Part shown: positions 9,356-17,607 of the stretch, piece after piece
How positions within the stretch are numbered: the stretch's first letter is position 1
How the letters are laid out: every line of letters starts with the position of its first letter
Made by a program: the position numbers and the translations under genes
Source of the DNA: Jeotgalibacillus terrae
Lineage (GTDB): Bacteria > Bacillota > Bacilli > Bacillales > Jeotgalibacillaceae
NCBI RefSeq assembly: GCF_016908195.1
Contig: NZ_JAFBDK010000019.1
Coordinates: 1-64,000 of the forward strand
DNA: 64,000 bases
Reading direction: 5' to 3'
The notes under the pieces: generated by a model
What the model saw: the letters and a program-made list of their open reading frames with translations, nothing else
What the model was told of the DNA's origin: nothing
The model's database searches: none

Positions 9356-9424
9356 AAAAAGGCAGGCAGAGACTGGCAAATACTGCCCGTGTTACAGACG
9401 CATCTGTTCAATCTCTTACCTGCC
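9356..9424 (-). promoter_or_regulatory. Three-stem terminator-like leader before rocD
   Basis: On the minus strand an outer stem (GGCAGG with CCTGCC, then AGAGA with TCTCT) encloses two small hairpins: ACAGA-TGCG-TCTGT and GGGCA-GTATT-TGCCA. The outer stem ends in TTTTT and only three nucleotides separate this run from the rocD Shine-Dalgarno (9347-9352). Any transcript reaching rocD from upstream must pass through it, so it could be an attenuator; it could also simply be the terminator of the rocA transcript. I do not recognise it as a known riboswitch class. Confidence 0.5.
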
Positions 9425-9452
9425 GGCTTATTGATTTAGCTATATTAAAGTT

Positions 9453-9586
9453 GGCTGTTGATTTCCGCTGCAGGGAAACGCTTTCCGCAGGGGCGGCGGT
9501 GAGCCTCCTCAGGCTTCGCCTTGCGGGGTCTCACCTGTCCACCTTATCCTGCTGGAGTCGTTCCCTTCCGCTCCAATCACCAGCTT
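9453..9586. repeat. Dispersed palindromic repeat, copy in rocA-rocD gap
   Basis: About 134 bp with inverted ends (GGCTGTTGATT on the left; AATCACCAGC on the right). The inner core TGAGCCTCCTC / GGCTTCGCC / GCGGGGTCTCA folds as a hairpin. The same core recurs near 48680, 49240, 49430 and 53060, with a diverged copy at 26200. Confidence 0.75.
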
Positions 9587-9629
9587 ACCAAAAATATAAA
9601 TATCTTTAATACAGCTATGAAAGTAAAGC

Positions 9630-11174
9630 TTATAGCATTTCTGAAGTTGTTTTAGCCTGCATGTGCAGTGTCAGGTAATCCGGTCCGCCAGCTTTTGAAT
9701 CTGTACCGGACATGTCGAATCCGCCAAATGGCTGGTAGCCTACAATGGCACCTGTACATCCACGGTTGAAATAAAGGTTTCCAACGTGGAAATCTTCACG
9801 CGCCTGCTCCTGGTGCATACGGTTATTCGTGATGACTGCACCAGTCAGACCGTATTCAGTGTCATTAGCAATGTCAATTGCTTCATCAAAAGTTTTAGCT
9901 TTAGTCATTGCTACAACTGGTCCGAATATTTCTTCCTGCATGATACGTGCTTTCGGAGACACGTCAGCAAATACAGTCGGCTTAATGAAGAATCCTTTGC
10001 TGCTGTCGCCTTCTCCACCTGCAACCAGACGGCCTTCTTCTTTACCAATATCAATATACCCCATAATCTTATCAAATGCAGCCTGATCAATGACAGGTCC
10101 CATGAAAGTATCCGGAGATTTTGTTTCACCAAGTGACAATTCTTTTGTTAATTCCACAACGCGGTCAAGAACCTGATCATATACATCTTCAAGCACAACT
10201 GCTCTTGAACATGCAGAACATTTCTGTCCGCTGAAGCCGAATGCTGACTTTACGATTGACTGTGCAGCCAATTCAAGATCAGCTTCACTGTCTACTACGA
10301 TTGTATCCTTACCACCCATCTCAACGATGACACGCTTCAGCCATACCTGGCCGTCCTGCACTTTCGCAGCTCTTTCATAGATGCGTGTACCTACATCACG
10401 TGAACCTGTGAATGAGATAAAACGTGTTCTCGGGTGGTCTACAAGGTAGTCGCCCACTTCTTTACCGCTGCCCGGAATATAATTTACTACTCCTTTAGGC
10501 ATACCGGCTTCTTCAAGTACTTCTACAAACTTCGCAGCTACAACAGGTGTTGTTGAAGCAGGCTTCAGAAGAACTGTGTTTCCTGTTACCATTGCCGCAA
10601 CGGCTGTTCCTGCCATGATTGCAAATGCGAAGTTCCATGGTGAGATGACTACGCCTACGCCAAGTGGAATGTAATGGTACTGGTTGAATTCACCAGGACG
10701 GCTTTCAACTTTTTTGCCTTCTTTCATCGCACGCATTTCACGGCCATAGTATTCCATGAAATCTATTGCTTCTGCTGTATCAGCATCCGCTTCATTCCAA
10801 GGCTTACCAGCTTCCTTTACAAGCAGTGCAGAGAACTCGTGCTTGCGTCGTCTGACGATCGCTGCAGCGCGGAAAAGAATATCAGCACGTACTTCAGGCT
10901 TAACTTTTCTCCACGTCTTGAACGCTTCGTCTGCAGCCTGCATTGCTTTTTCTGCAAGCTCCTGGTTCGCTTTTGATACACGGCCTACAATTTCATCCTT
11001 CTTTGCAGGGTTATAAGATACAATTTTATCTTCTGTTACCACACGCTGTCCGTCAATGATCAGCGGGTAATCCTGCCCTAAATATCCTTCAACGGTTTTC
11101 ATACCGTCTTCGAATGCTTTTTTGTTTTCTTTTACCGAAAAATCAGTAAATGGCTCATGCTTGTAAGGAATCAT
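9630..11174 (-). CDS. rocA: 1-pyrroline-5-carboxylate dehydrogenase
   Basis: A 514-aa ALDH-superfamily enzyme oxidising glutamate-5-semialdehyde/P5C to glutamate in proline and arginine catabolism. Motifs: [15 protein letters not shown] near residue 176, FTGSRDVG, the general-base region VIVEMGGKD, and the nucleophile in [12 protein letters not shown] near residue 320; C-terminal [18 protein letters not shown] is typical of the RocA/PutA2 group. Length as in B. subtilis RocA. ATG with AGGAGG. A sigma-A-like promoter with an inverted repeat in its spacer lies upstream, and the divergent neighbour is a degenerate RocR-like regulator. Confidence 0.95.
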   Translation of the reverse strand: MIPYKHEPFTDFSVKENKKAFEDGMKTVEGYLGQDYPLIIDGQRVVTEDKIVSYNPAKKDEIVGRVSKANQELAEKAMQAADEAFKTWRKVKPEVRADILFRAAAIVRRRKHEFSALLVKEAGKPWNEADADTAEAIDFMEYYGREMRAMKEGKKVESRPGEFNQYHYIPLGVGVVISPWNFAFAIMAGTAVAAMVTGNTVLLKPASTTPVVAAKFVEVLEEAGMPKGVVNYIPGSGKEVGDYLVDHPRTRFISFTGSRDVGTRIYERAAKVQDGQVWLKRVIVEMGGKDTIVVDSEADLELAAQSIVKSAFGFSGQKCSACSRAVVLEDVYDQVLDRVVELTKELSLGETKSPDTFMGPVIDQAAFDKIMGYIDIGKEEGRLVAGGEGDSSKGFFIKPTVFADVSPKARIMQEEIFGPVVAMTKAKTFDEAIDIANDTEYGLTGAVITNNRMHQEQAREDFHVGNLYFNRGCTGAIVGYQPFGGFDMSGTDSKAGGPDYLTLHMQAKTTSEML

Positions 11175-11253
11175 AATAAACCTCCTAATTATATAAGTAT
11201 TGTTCCGGGCTTACGCAAAAAATATTTGCAGTAAGAAAACCCTTACATATATA

Positions 11254-11282
11254 ATAATGCAAAAGATGATTGCATTTTTCAA
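11254..11282 (-). promoter_or_regulatory. Candidate rocA promoter with spacer palindrome
   Basis: On the minus strand TTGAAA (11277-11282) and CATTAT (11254-11259) are 17 bp apart. The inverted repeat ATGCAA-N7-TTGCAT at 11257-11275 fills the spacer. I found no -24/-12 element (GG-N10-GC) in this gap, so sigma-A transcription controlled by an operator-binding protein is inferred. Confidence 0.5.
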
Positions 11283-11364
11283 GTATTTTCTCTTTTCTGT
11301 CATTTAAAAAGCCAATTGAACTTGCAGATCACCTGATAACTGCAGGATGAAAGGAGCGGAAAGA

Positions 11365-12687
11365 ATGCACTCAATTCAGCATTCAGCCTTTATCCAGGCA
11401 ATGATTGATATGATTGACCGGGGTATTCACGTTGTAGATGAAAACGGCCGGACAATTTTTTATAACCGCAAAATGCGTGAGATGGAAGGAATGGATAATA
11501 TCGACCTGCTTGATAGAAGGCTGCTCGATGTTTTTCAGTTCCATCCTGATGAACAAAGTACACTGCTTCAGGCACTTACATTAAAAGAACCGATTCTGAA
11601 TGTACAGCAGTCATATTTTAACGCTAAAGGACATGAAATTACTGCGATGAATGATACGTATCCGATTATTGTTGAGGATATGGTGCTTGGAGCCATTGAA
11701 GTGTCAAGGGAAGTAGCGCCTGTTGACCAGGACATTTCTCCGCATAAAAAGCTGTCATCGTTTGATCATTGGGCGGGCACTTCTCCACTGATCAGGCAGA
11801 TGATCTCAGAAGGAAAGCGCGCTGCTGCAAGTGATGAGTTTCTGCTTCTGTGCGGCGAGGCAGGTACAGGTAAAGAACTGCTCGCTCAAAGTATTCACCT
11901 GGAAAGAGGTCTCCACGAAAGCAGTTTTATCGGCATTGATTTCAGAAGTGCCTCTGCTGAACGCTCGGAGCATTTTATTGAAAATCTTCAAAGCAGCAGT
12001 AAAAAAACTTTTTTCATGGGTCATGCGGAATTCCTGGCGATTGAGCTGCAGCAGACACTTGCAAAAAAACTGCTGTCTGAAAAACACCGTCCCCGTGAAG
12101 AACGCAATCATTTTATTTTAACAATCGGTCAGGATCCGATTGATGCAATTCAGTCAGGCAGACTGCTGAAGGAATTGTATTATGTCATGAGCGAAAGAAC
12201 AGTTTTTGTTCCCGCACTTCGAGAACGTAAAGAAGATATCAGCGAACTCGTTCAATATTTTATCGGGGAATTTAACAACCGGTTTCAAACTGCTGTCTCA
12301 GAAGCACATGATGAAGTCATTACACTGTTTCACAAATATGACTGGCCGGGAAATGTACGTGAGCTCGAGCACGTGTTGGAAGCTTCAATGCTCGCACTTG
12401 GCAGTGAAGACCAGGTTTCCTATTCTCACCTGCCCCATTATTTCAGATTAAAATTTGATGATCCGGCAAGCAGTATGCCTGCACTGGATGGGTCAGCTTT
12501 TATGGTGAAGGAAGGAAAAGCTTCGCAAACACTCGACAGTTTTTTACATGAAGCGGAATCATATTATATTCAGAAGTCTCTTCAGTACCATGAATTCAAT
12601 ATTACGAAAACTGCCGATGCGCTCGGGATGAGCAGGCAGAATCTGCAGTACCGAATGAAGAAGCATGGGTTGAAGGTGAAAGGGTAG
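11365..12687 (+). CDS. RocR-like regulator with degenerate AAA+ domain
   Basis: A 440-aa protein with the layout of a sigma-54 enhancer-binding protein: PAS-like sensor at about 10-115, AAA+ region about 135-360, Fis-type HTH at 412-432 (NITKTADALGMSRQNLQYRM). Walker A is intact (GEAGTGKE, 164-171) and WPGNVRE is present at 327-333. The segment between them is shortened: no GAFTGA loop, and the Walker B position reads TFFMGHAEF (215-223) without the usual acidic pair. Family knowledge says such a protein cannot remodel sigma-54 polymerase. It probably acts as a sigma-A-type repressor or activator of the adjacent roc genes. The start at 11365 has AAAGGAGCGG; the ATG at 11347 does not. Confidence 0.85.
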   Translation: MHSIQHSAFIQAMIDMIDRGIHVVDENGRTIFYNRKMREMEGMDNIDLLDRRLLDVFQFHPDEQSTLLQALTLKEPILNVQQSYFNAKGHEITAMNDTYPIIVEDMVLGAIEVSREVAPVDQDISPHKKLSSFDHWAGTSPLIRQMISEGKRAAASDEFLLLCGEAGTGKELLAQSIHLERGLHESSFIGIDFRSASAERSEHFIENLQSSSKKTFFMGHAEFLAIELQQTLAKKLLSEKHRPREERNHFILTIGQDPIDAIQSGRLLKELYYVMSERTVFVPALRERKEDISELVQYFIGEFNNRFQTAVSEAHDEVITLFHKYDWPGNVRELEHVLEASMLALGSEDQVSYSHLPHYFRLKFDDPASSMPALDGSAFMVKEGKASQTLDSFLHEAESYYIQKSLQYHEFNITKTADALGMSRQNLQYRMKKHGLKVKG

Positions 12688-12727
12688 GGTTAAGCGATGT
12701 GGTGTAGCCCGGCGAATCATTGGTAAA

Positions 12728-12874
12728 GGTGATGGAATAAATGAATTGCTGATCGAATAACCGGCATTGGTGATAGAATTACCACCGCTCGCAGCGCCGG
12801 ATGTTGAATTACGCCAAAAGATGATGGTATAACTTTCAAAGATGATATATTTATCAAGAAAGGTGATAGAATTC
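12728..12874. repeat. Tandem array, about 21-bp period (array 1)
   Basis: Seven degenerate units of the form GRTGATNGAATTA begin at 12728, 12748, 12769, 12800, 12820, 12841 and 12862, so the step is 20-21 bp with one 31-bp gap. It lies between the convergent ends of the RocR-like gene and yugI, before their shared terminator. Two other arrays with the same period but different unit sequence are at 20511 and 33909. Confidence 0.75.
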
Positions 12875-12909
12875 CAGCCACCTCTCCACGTCCCAGCCAG
12901 CCACACACC

Positions 12910-12946
12910 AAAAAAGCCTCATGCGGCAAACCGCATGAGGCTTTCA
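12910..12946. terminator. Bidirectional terminator RocR-like / yugI
   Basis: A perfect 14-bp stem (AAAGCCTCATGCGG and complement) with a CAAA loop and A/T flanks, positioned between the two convergent genes. Confidence 0.92.
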
Positions 12947-12954
12947 TATCTATA

Positions 12955-13335
12955 TTATCGCTTCATATCAGACTGGTCGATCCACTCCTGAAGCTTGTCC
13001 TTCAGGCTGTTGAAACCTGTAGTATCTTCAGTGTGTGATACAGACTTAGAAGGCTGAGCACGGCGCTCTTTGCGCTGTGGCTTTTCAGGTGCTTCTTCAG
13101 TTGCACGGATTGAAAGGCTGTATTTACCAGCATTTTCATCAACAGAAAGAACTTTTACGTTAACTTCCTGACCTACTGAAAGGTGATCGTTAATATCGTT
13201 AACGAAACCGTGAGTTACTTCTGAAATGTGTACTAGACCTTGTGTATTTTCATCAAGTGCAACGAATGCACCGTATGGCTGAATCCCTGTAACTTTACCT
13301 TTTAGTTCTTGTCCTGCTTCGAATTTTGTAGACAT
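12955..13335 (-). CDS. yugI: S1-domain RNA-binding protein (YugI, general stress protein 13 type)
   Basis: A 126-aa cytosolic protein. The S1 domain spans about residues 4-75 (GQELKGKVTGIQPYGAFVALDENTQGLVHISE split across the fold), followed by a basic, low-complexity linker and a short C-terminal helix. Homologues associate with ribosomes; the precise role is not settled. The start at 13335 follows AGGAGAG; an upstream in-frame start lacks a site. Its own promoter overlaps the end of the preceding membrane-protein gene. Confidence 0.9.
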   Translation of the reverse strand: MSTKFEAGQELKGKVTGIQPYGAFVALDENTQGLVHISEVTHGFVNDINDHLSVGQEVNVKVLSVDENAGKYSLSIRATEEAPEKPQRKERRAQPSKSVSHTEDTTGFNSLKDKLQEWIDQSDMKR

Positions 13336-13387
13336 GGAAATCTCTCCTATAACCAATTATTTTTTATCGTTTTCACGCAATTATTGA

Positions 13388-13416
13388 TTATATCACAAGT
13401 CTTCGACAAAATCAAA
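13388..13416 (-). promoter_or_regulatory. Sigma-A promoter of yugI
   Basis: On the minus strand TTGATT (13411-13416) and TATAAT (13388-13393) are 17 bp apart; the -35 box overlaps the last codons of the upstream gene. Confidence 0.75.
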
Positions 13417-15358
13417 ACCAGCTGAGATGGTCAGCGTCGAATTCAACCATCCAGACACCATTTATTTCCTGTAACCTAACCTCTTTCTCCTCGTATTCCT
13501 CCCCTGATAAAGTCACAATTGCTTTTCCATCTGCAAATTCTGTTTTGATAGAGGTAATACGGTTTACCAGAATGTCACGATCCGACCAGTTTAATTGATC
13601 GTCATTTACAAATGTACCGGGTACCGATATAACCTCAGCCACTTCAGGGTTATTTAAAGATATTGCATTAAGGTAAATCAACACTGTCTCTTTTGGTAAA
13701 AAGTAGCTTATATCAGTGATGTTTTGGAATGTATTAAGCATATTATATTTTTCCTGAAGATTTTCACTCAAAGGGAAATAGGCGTCATCATATCTGATGC
13801 GGTAAAGCACCGGAACCAGTGTGTATTTATCACGGATTTCCCGGACTGCATCAGTCATCATGTAATCAGTTTCACTAAGGGCGTTGTAAATCTCACGTAT
13901 ATACCGCGCAGTTGAATACTTTTGCACATTTTCCTCAGTAATCAATCCTTCCCAGGCTTCAAGCACCTCGGGACGAACCCTTTGTGATTCATCTGTAACA
14001 TCAAGCAGGAATGATTGAAAAAGTCTGGAATGCTCGATCAGCATCTGACTGGTCAGCCCCTCATCTCCTGCCATACGGCTGAGTATTTCTTCAGATGTCA
14101 GCAGTTTGATAGACTGCTGTGCATAACTGTACTCCGTTTCTCTGTCTTCAGTTACGTAAGGAAAATACTTTTTTTCTCTAATCATTCTGGCGTACTCATC
14201 AGTTAAGAGACCATCGATTGCCCGGTCAATCCGTTCCTCACTGTAATTCACATCAAAGGACTGCTGTTCTGAACGAATGGTCACTTCAAACCCATTTTCC
14301 TTAATTTTATCAAGCAGTGCCTGTGCTTCATCCGAAAATTGAAACCGCGCAATGTCGGTGTCGAGTCCATTTAATTCAGACTCGTATTTCCCAAGAGCAT
14401 CCTGATACACATCGATCATACCGAAAGAGTTGGATGTAAACCGGGAAAGAAGAGCATCATTAGCCTGCAGGATACCGTATGATGTACGTGTGGAAACCTG
14501 CTGGGCATCGCTCGCAAGCTTATTGATCGGTGTGATCATCTCATTTGCTGCTAGGCGCTCAACGTTTCTCATCATAGAAATGGCATCTCTGACCGTTTCT
14601 TCATTATCTGCAATGGCTCCGAGTTCCATTGCACTTTCCATGCGTGCAATTAGGAGTTCAACATACTCGAGCTCCTCAAGTTCTTCTTTATTCAGCCCGG
14701 TTTGTTCAGAGAGAAAGTCGGTTACATCTTTTACAGCAGCAGTCATGTCCTGCTCTGCCTCTTCAAGCGTTTCAGATTGATCCGGCGCAAACGTTGTCTC
14801 TCCTGCACCATCATTGCTATTAGGGTCCTGAAGTAATAAAAATATGACTGCAATGATTGCAGCGCCTGCTACTGTCATGACCGGCCAATTAAGACGCAAA
14901 GGCTTACTGTCAGCGGATTCAACAGTTCCCGAAATAACAGAAGGAGCGTCCGGCAGTATTTCAGCGGGCCGCTCCTTTACTGCATCCGTCATCATTTTCA
15001 TCAGCTGGTCAAGCTGTTCATCGCTGATTCTGTAACCGAATCTGTTTTCCATCCGTTCTTTCAGTCTGATAAAGGCCTCTTTATCAAATTCAGCCGCTTC
15101 ATCAAAATAAGGCAGCAAAACAGAGACACGGTCACGCATGTCCAATTGAGTGACTTCAAACCAGACCTCTTCATCCTCGCTGTGTTTGAAAGTGTCTGAC
15201 GTCTTTAACGTGGGAACTGACTCCCCCTTTTCAATAATCAGGGAGAGTCTCTTGCCTGCGGTCTTCTTCATCGCTTCACGGATCACATCAGCACGTATCG
15301 TTAATGGGAGTCCTGCAGCAAATAAAAAATCATTCAGGCTTTTTTCAGACTGCAGCAT
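13412..15358 (-). CDS. Membrane-anchored protein of unknown function, paralogue B
   Basis: A 648-aa protein I do not recognise. Cytoplasmic-type N-terminal region of about 155 residues (helical, with LNDFLFAAGLPLTIRADVI at the start), one membrane helix at about 159-177, then a long acidic and helical extracellular-type region, ending in a roughly 100-aa domain that looks NTF2-like (starting VLIYLNAISLNNPE, ending GVWMVEFDADHLSWF). Blocks align by eye with the gene upstream, for example LLDKIKENGFEVTIRSEQQS against LFEKISSNGMEVKVNQSGEQ, so the two are tandem paralogues. Its ATG overlaps the upstream stop by one base (TGATG), implying translational coupling. Confidence 0.8.
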   Translation of the reverse strand: MLQSEKSLNDFLFAAGLPLTIRADVIREAMKKTAGKRLSLIIEKGESVPTLKTSDTFKHSEDEEVWFEVTQLDMRDRVSVLLPYFDEAAEFDKEAFIRLKERMENRFGYRISDEQLDQLMKMMTDAVKERPAEILPDAPSVISGTVESADSKPLRLNWPVMTVAGAAIIAVIFLLLQDPNSNDGAGETTFAPDQSETLEEAEQDMTAAVKDVTDFLSEQTGLNKEELEELEYVELLIARMESAMELGAIADNEETVRDAISMMRNVERLAANEMITPINKLASDAQQVSTRTSYGILQANDALLSRFTSNSFGMIDVYQDALGKYESELNGLDTDIARFQFSDEAQALLDKIKENGFEVTIRSEQQSFDVNYSEERIDRAIDGLLTDEYARMIREKKYFPYVTEDRETEYSYAQQSIKLLTSEEILSRMAGDEGLTSQMLIEHSRLFQSFLLDVTDESQRVRPEVLEAWEGLITEENVQKYSTARYIREIYNALSETDYMMTDAVREIRDKYTLVPVLYRIRYDDAYFPLSENLQEKYNMLNTFQNITDISYFLPKETVLIYLNAISLNNPEVAEVISVPGTFVNDDQLNWSDRDILVNRITSIKTEFADGKAIVTLSGEEYEEKEVRLQEINGVWMVEFDADHLSWF

Positions 15359-17448
15359 CAGCCTCCCACCTCACTTGCCAACGCTTCAAATATATCTGCT
15401 GAATTGTATCTGATATGGTACCAGTCCTCAGATTCAGTGATTGTAAAATTAACTGAGTTTCTGCTCTGATTAAAGGTGAATACCATTCCATCATTTGATG
15501 AAGATACCGGCACCACATCATTGATGTACCCAAATTCGTATTCATACTGACTCGCAGCCTGCACAAAAGACTCATAATCAGGAAGGTTTTCTCCTCCTAA
15601 AAGCGAGTACGCAGTTTCATAATCCCCTGTTTCAAGTGCATTCAGGTAAAACACAATTAATATTTGAGGATTAATAAAATCAATACGCTCATAACCTTCA
15701 GTAGCATAGATTTGATAAATTTCTTCCATGTAACCGCTGAGTGGTGTACTCACAGATGCAGATGAATGATTAAAATTACTTAAAGGGTCAATATAATCTC
15801 TAAAAAGAGAAATAGAGACATCTCCAAAACCTGCTATCCTTTCATATTGATTCTTCTCTGCGATCCACTGATTCAGTGACACTACTTTTTTGATGTTAGA
15901 ATCATTAAATTTTTCGTTATTTAAAATATATTGCCAGACGTCACGATAATTGTCGGATATATCAATGCCTGCTCCGACTGACATCGAATGATCAGAAATA
16001 ATAGATTTCATCAAGTCTGTGTACTGATAGTTTATGCGACGAGGCACCTGAAGTTCATGACCGAACTGATATGTCTCCATACCTTCATCTTCATTCAATG
16101 AGTCCTGCAAGCTGAAAAAATTCATCATCAGCTTTTCAATGTTCAACAGCTGATCTGCCATCTCAGTTAATGAATCCTTATATTCTTCACGATTCACGTA
16201 CATTCTCAATCCAATCTCGTGAAGTGAAGAGATAAACTGCTGATATTCAGGGTGCAGATAATCAGTCTGCGCTTTCAGTTCAGGTCCACCATAATACACA
16301 GTTGTATCCAATTGTTCGCCCGACTGATTAACCTTCACTTCCATTCCATTTGATGAAATTTTCTCAAATAACTCACTATTGTTTTGTCTTAAATCGGCTT
16401 CAGAATAGTTGTTTTCACGGATGAGTTCTTCCAGCTTTAATTCATAAGCCAGCGTAAAATCATTCGCCGTATCCATGAACATGGAAACTGCCATGTCACT
16501 TTTCAACAGCTCATTTTCATTATCAGGATACATTTCTTCTGACTGTTCATAGCTGTTACGCAGGACAGTTAATGGCGGGTTCAGACTGTCAAGCAGATAA
16601 CCGGTATATTGCTTCATATCTTCAATACCCGGACCTGCAGTTCCCACATCCTGCTTCATCATTCCTTTAATATATTTAAAATGCGAGTCAGCCTGCTGGA
16701 TGACTGCAAGAAAATTCAAATCATCTACTTTCAGACCAAGCGTCTCAGCTAACTGTTCTTTTTTTTCATTCAAAGATGCTTCGAGATCTTCAATTTCTTC
16801 ATCCGTAAAAGCCTTCTCATTTTCGGGCTCATCATCTTCTTCCGCCTCCTGCGCACCTTGTCCATCATCAGCAACAGGCGGATCCCCGAGCAGAAACATC
16901 GCGCCCGAAAGCAGCCCGATCACCAGTACTGCTGAAGCAATCGGCTTCACAGCTTTTTGCTTCTTTGTTGGCAAAGGCTCAGGAGTCTCTTCCTCCTGAT
17001 TCAGTGATTCTCTGGCCTCAGGCATTTCTATATGATCGTAAGTGGGTTTTAAAAACCTGAGAAGCTTCTCTGTTTGTGACTGATCTGTATCAAGATGACC
17101 AGACAGTCTCGACAAACCTTCTTGATAATCGTCTGCACTAATCATTTTCTGAAGCTGAGCTGACGGATGAAAAACAGTCAGCACCACTGCTGATTTCTGC
17201 GCAAAAGGCAGCTCCTGCAAAGCTTCATGAATTTCCTGATCATCTGCATGTGGAGAGATCGTTTCAATTTCAGGCTGTATATGTGATGCCTCATTTAAAA
17301 TGATCTGCATACAGTCAGATTCACTTTCAGGCTGGTCTGTAAATAGTTTACCGCTGACCCTCTCACGCTCAGACTCAGAAAAACCGAGCTGTATCATGAG
17401 CTGTTCCGCTTTATTTTTCCAGTAAGGTTCTTCTATAGAAAATTGCAT
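15358..17448 (-). CDS. Membrane-anchored protein of unknown function, paralogue A
   Basis: A 696-aa protein, first gene of a two-gene operon. N-terminal soluble region of about 165 residues (helix NKAEQLMIQLGFSESERERV, then LPFAQKSAVVLTVFHPSAQL, faintly like a sigma region 4 or its partner), one membrane helix at about 168-188, a very acidic stretch (AEEDDEPENEKAFTDEEIED), then a long helical extracellular-type region and an NTF2-like C-terminal domain (FYLNALETGDYETAYSLLGG). The topology resembles sensor or anti-sigma type single-pass proteins; function unknown. The start at 17448 has AGGGGTGA; longer starts lack a site. A TATAAT at 17471-17476 may be its -10 box. Confidence 0.8.
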   Translation of the reverse strand: MQFSIEEPYWKNKAEQLMIQLGFSESERERVSGKLFTDQPESESDCMQIILNEASHIQPEIETISPHADDQEIHEALQELPFAQKSAVVLTVFHPSAQLQKMISADDYQEGLSRLSGHLDTDQSQTEKLLRFLKPTYDHIEMPEARESLNQEEETPEPLPTKKQKAVKPIASAVLVIGLLSGAMFLLGDPPVADDGQGAQEAEEDDEPENEKAFTDEEIEDLEASLNEKKEQLAETLGLKVDDLNFLAVIQQADSHFKYIKGMMKQDVGTAGPGIEDMKQYTGYLLDSLNPPLTVLRNSYEQSEEMYPDNENELLKSDMAVSMFMDTANDFTLAYELKLEELIRENNYSEADLRQNNSELFEKISSNGMEVKVNQSGEQLDTTVYYGGPELKAQTDYLHPEYQQFISSLHEIGLRMYVNREEYKDSLTEMADQLLNIEKLMMNFFSLQDSLNEDEGMETYQFGHELQVPRRINYQYTDLMKSIISDHSMSVGAGIDISDNYRDVWQYILNNEKFNDSNIKKVVSLNQWIAEKNQYERIAGFGDVSISLFRDYIDPLSNFNHSSASVSTPLSGYMEEIYQIYATEGYERIDFINPQILIVFYLNALETGDYETAYSLLGGENLPDYESFVQAASQYEYEFGYINDVVPVSSSNDGMVFTFNQSRNSVNFTITESEDWYHIRYNSADIFEALASEVGG

Positions 17449-17607
17449 GATTTCACCCCTATTTCTTACCATTATACCGTTTTTCATGAGGCATTTGGTC
17501 CAATTAATGGAATTCACTGAACATTTTTAATAAATCTTTTTAAAAAGACTTTTCACTCCTCTCAGGATGTAGTAGCATTAACAAATCAAAAAGAAGAGGT
17601 GAAACGC

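Noticed and set aside
9356-9424. T-box leader before rocD
   Set aside because: The conserved TGGNACC antiterminator sequence and specifier loop are absent.
9339-11346. Sigma-54 (-24/-12) promoters for rocD and rocA
   Set aside because: The nearest candidate, GGGCAGTATTTGCC, has the GG and GC pairs too close together, and GG-N10-GC was not found elsewhere in the gaps.
12728-12874. CRISPR-like array
   Set aside because: Units are 20-21 bp with no separate spacers and no cas genes nearby; the same holds for the arrays at 20511 and 33909.
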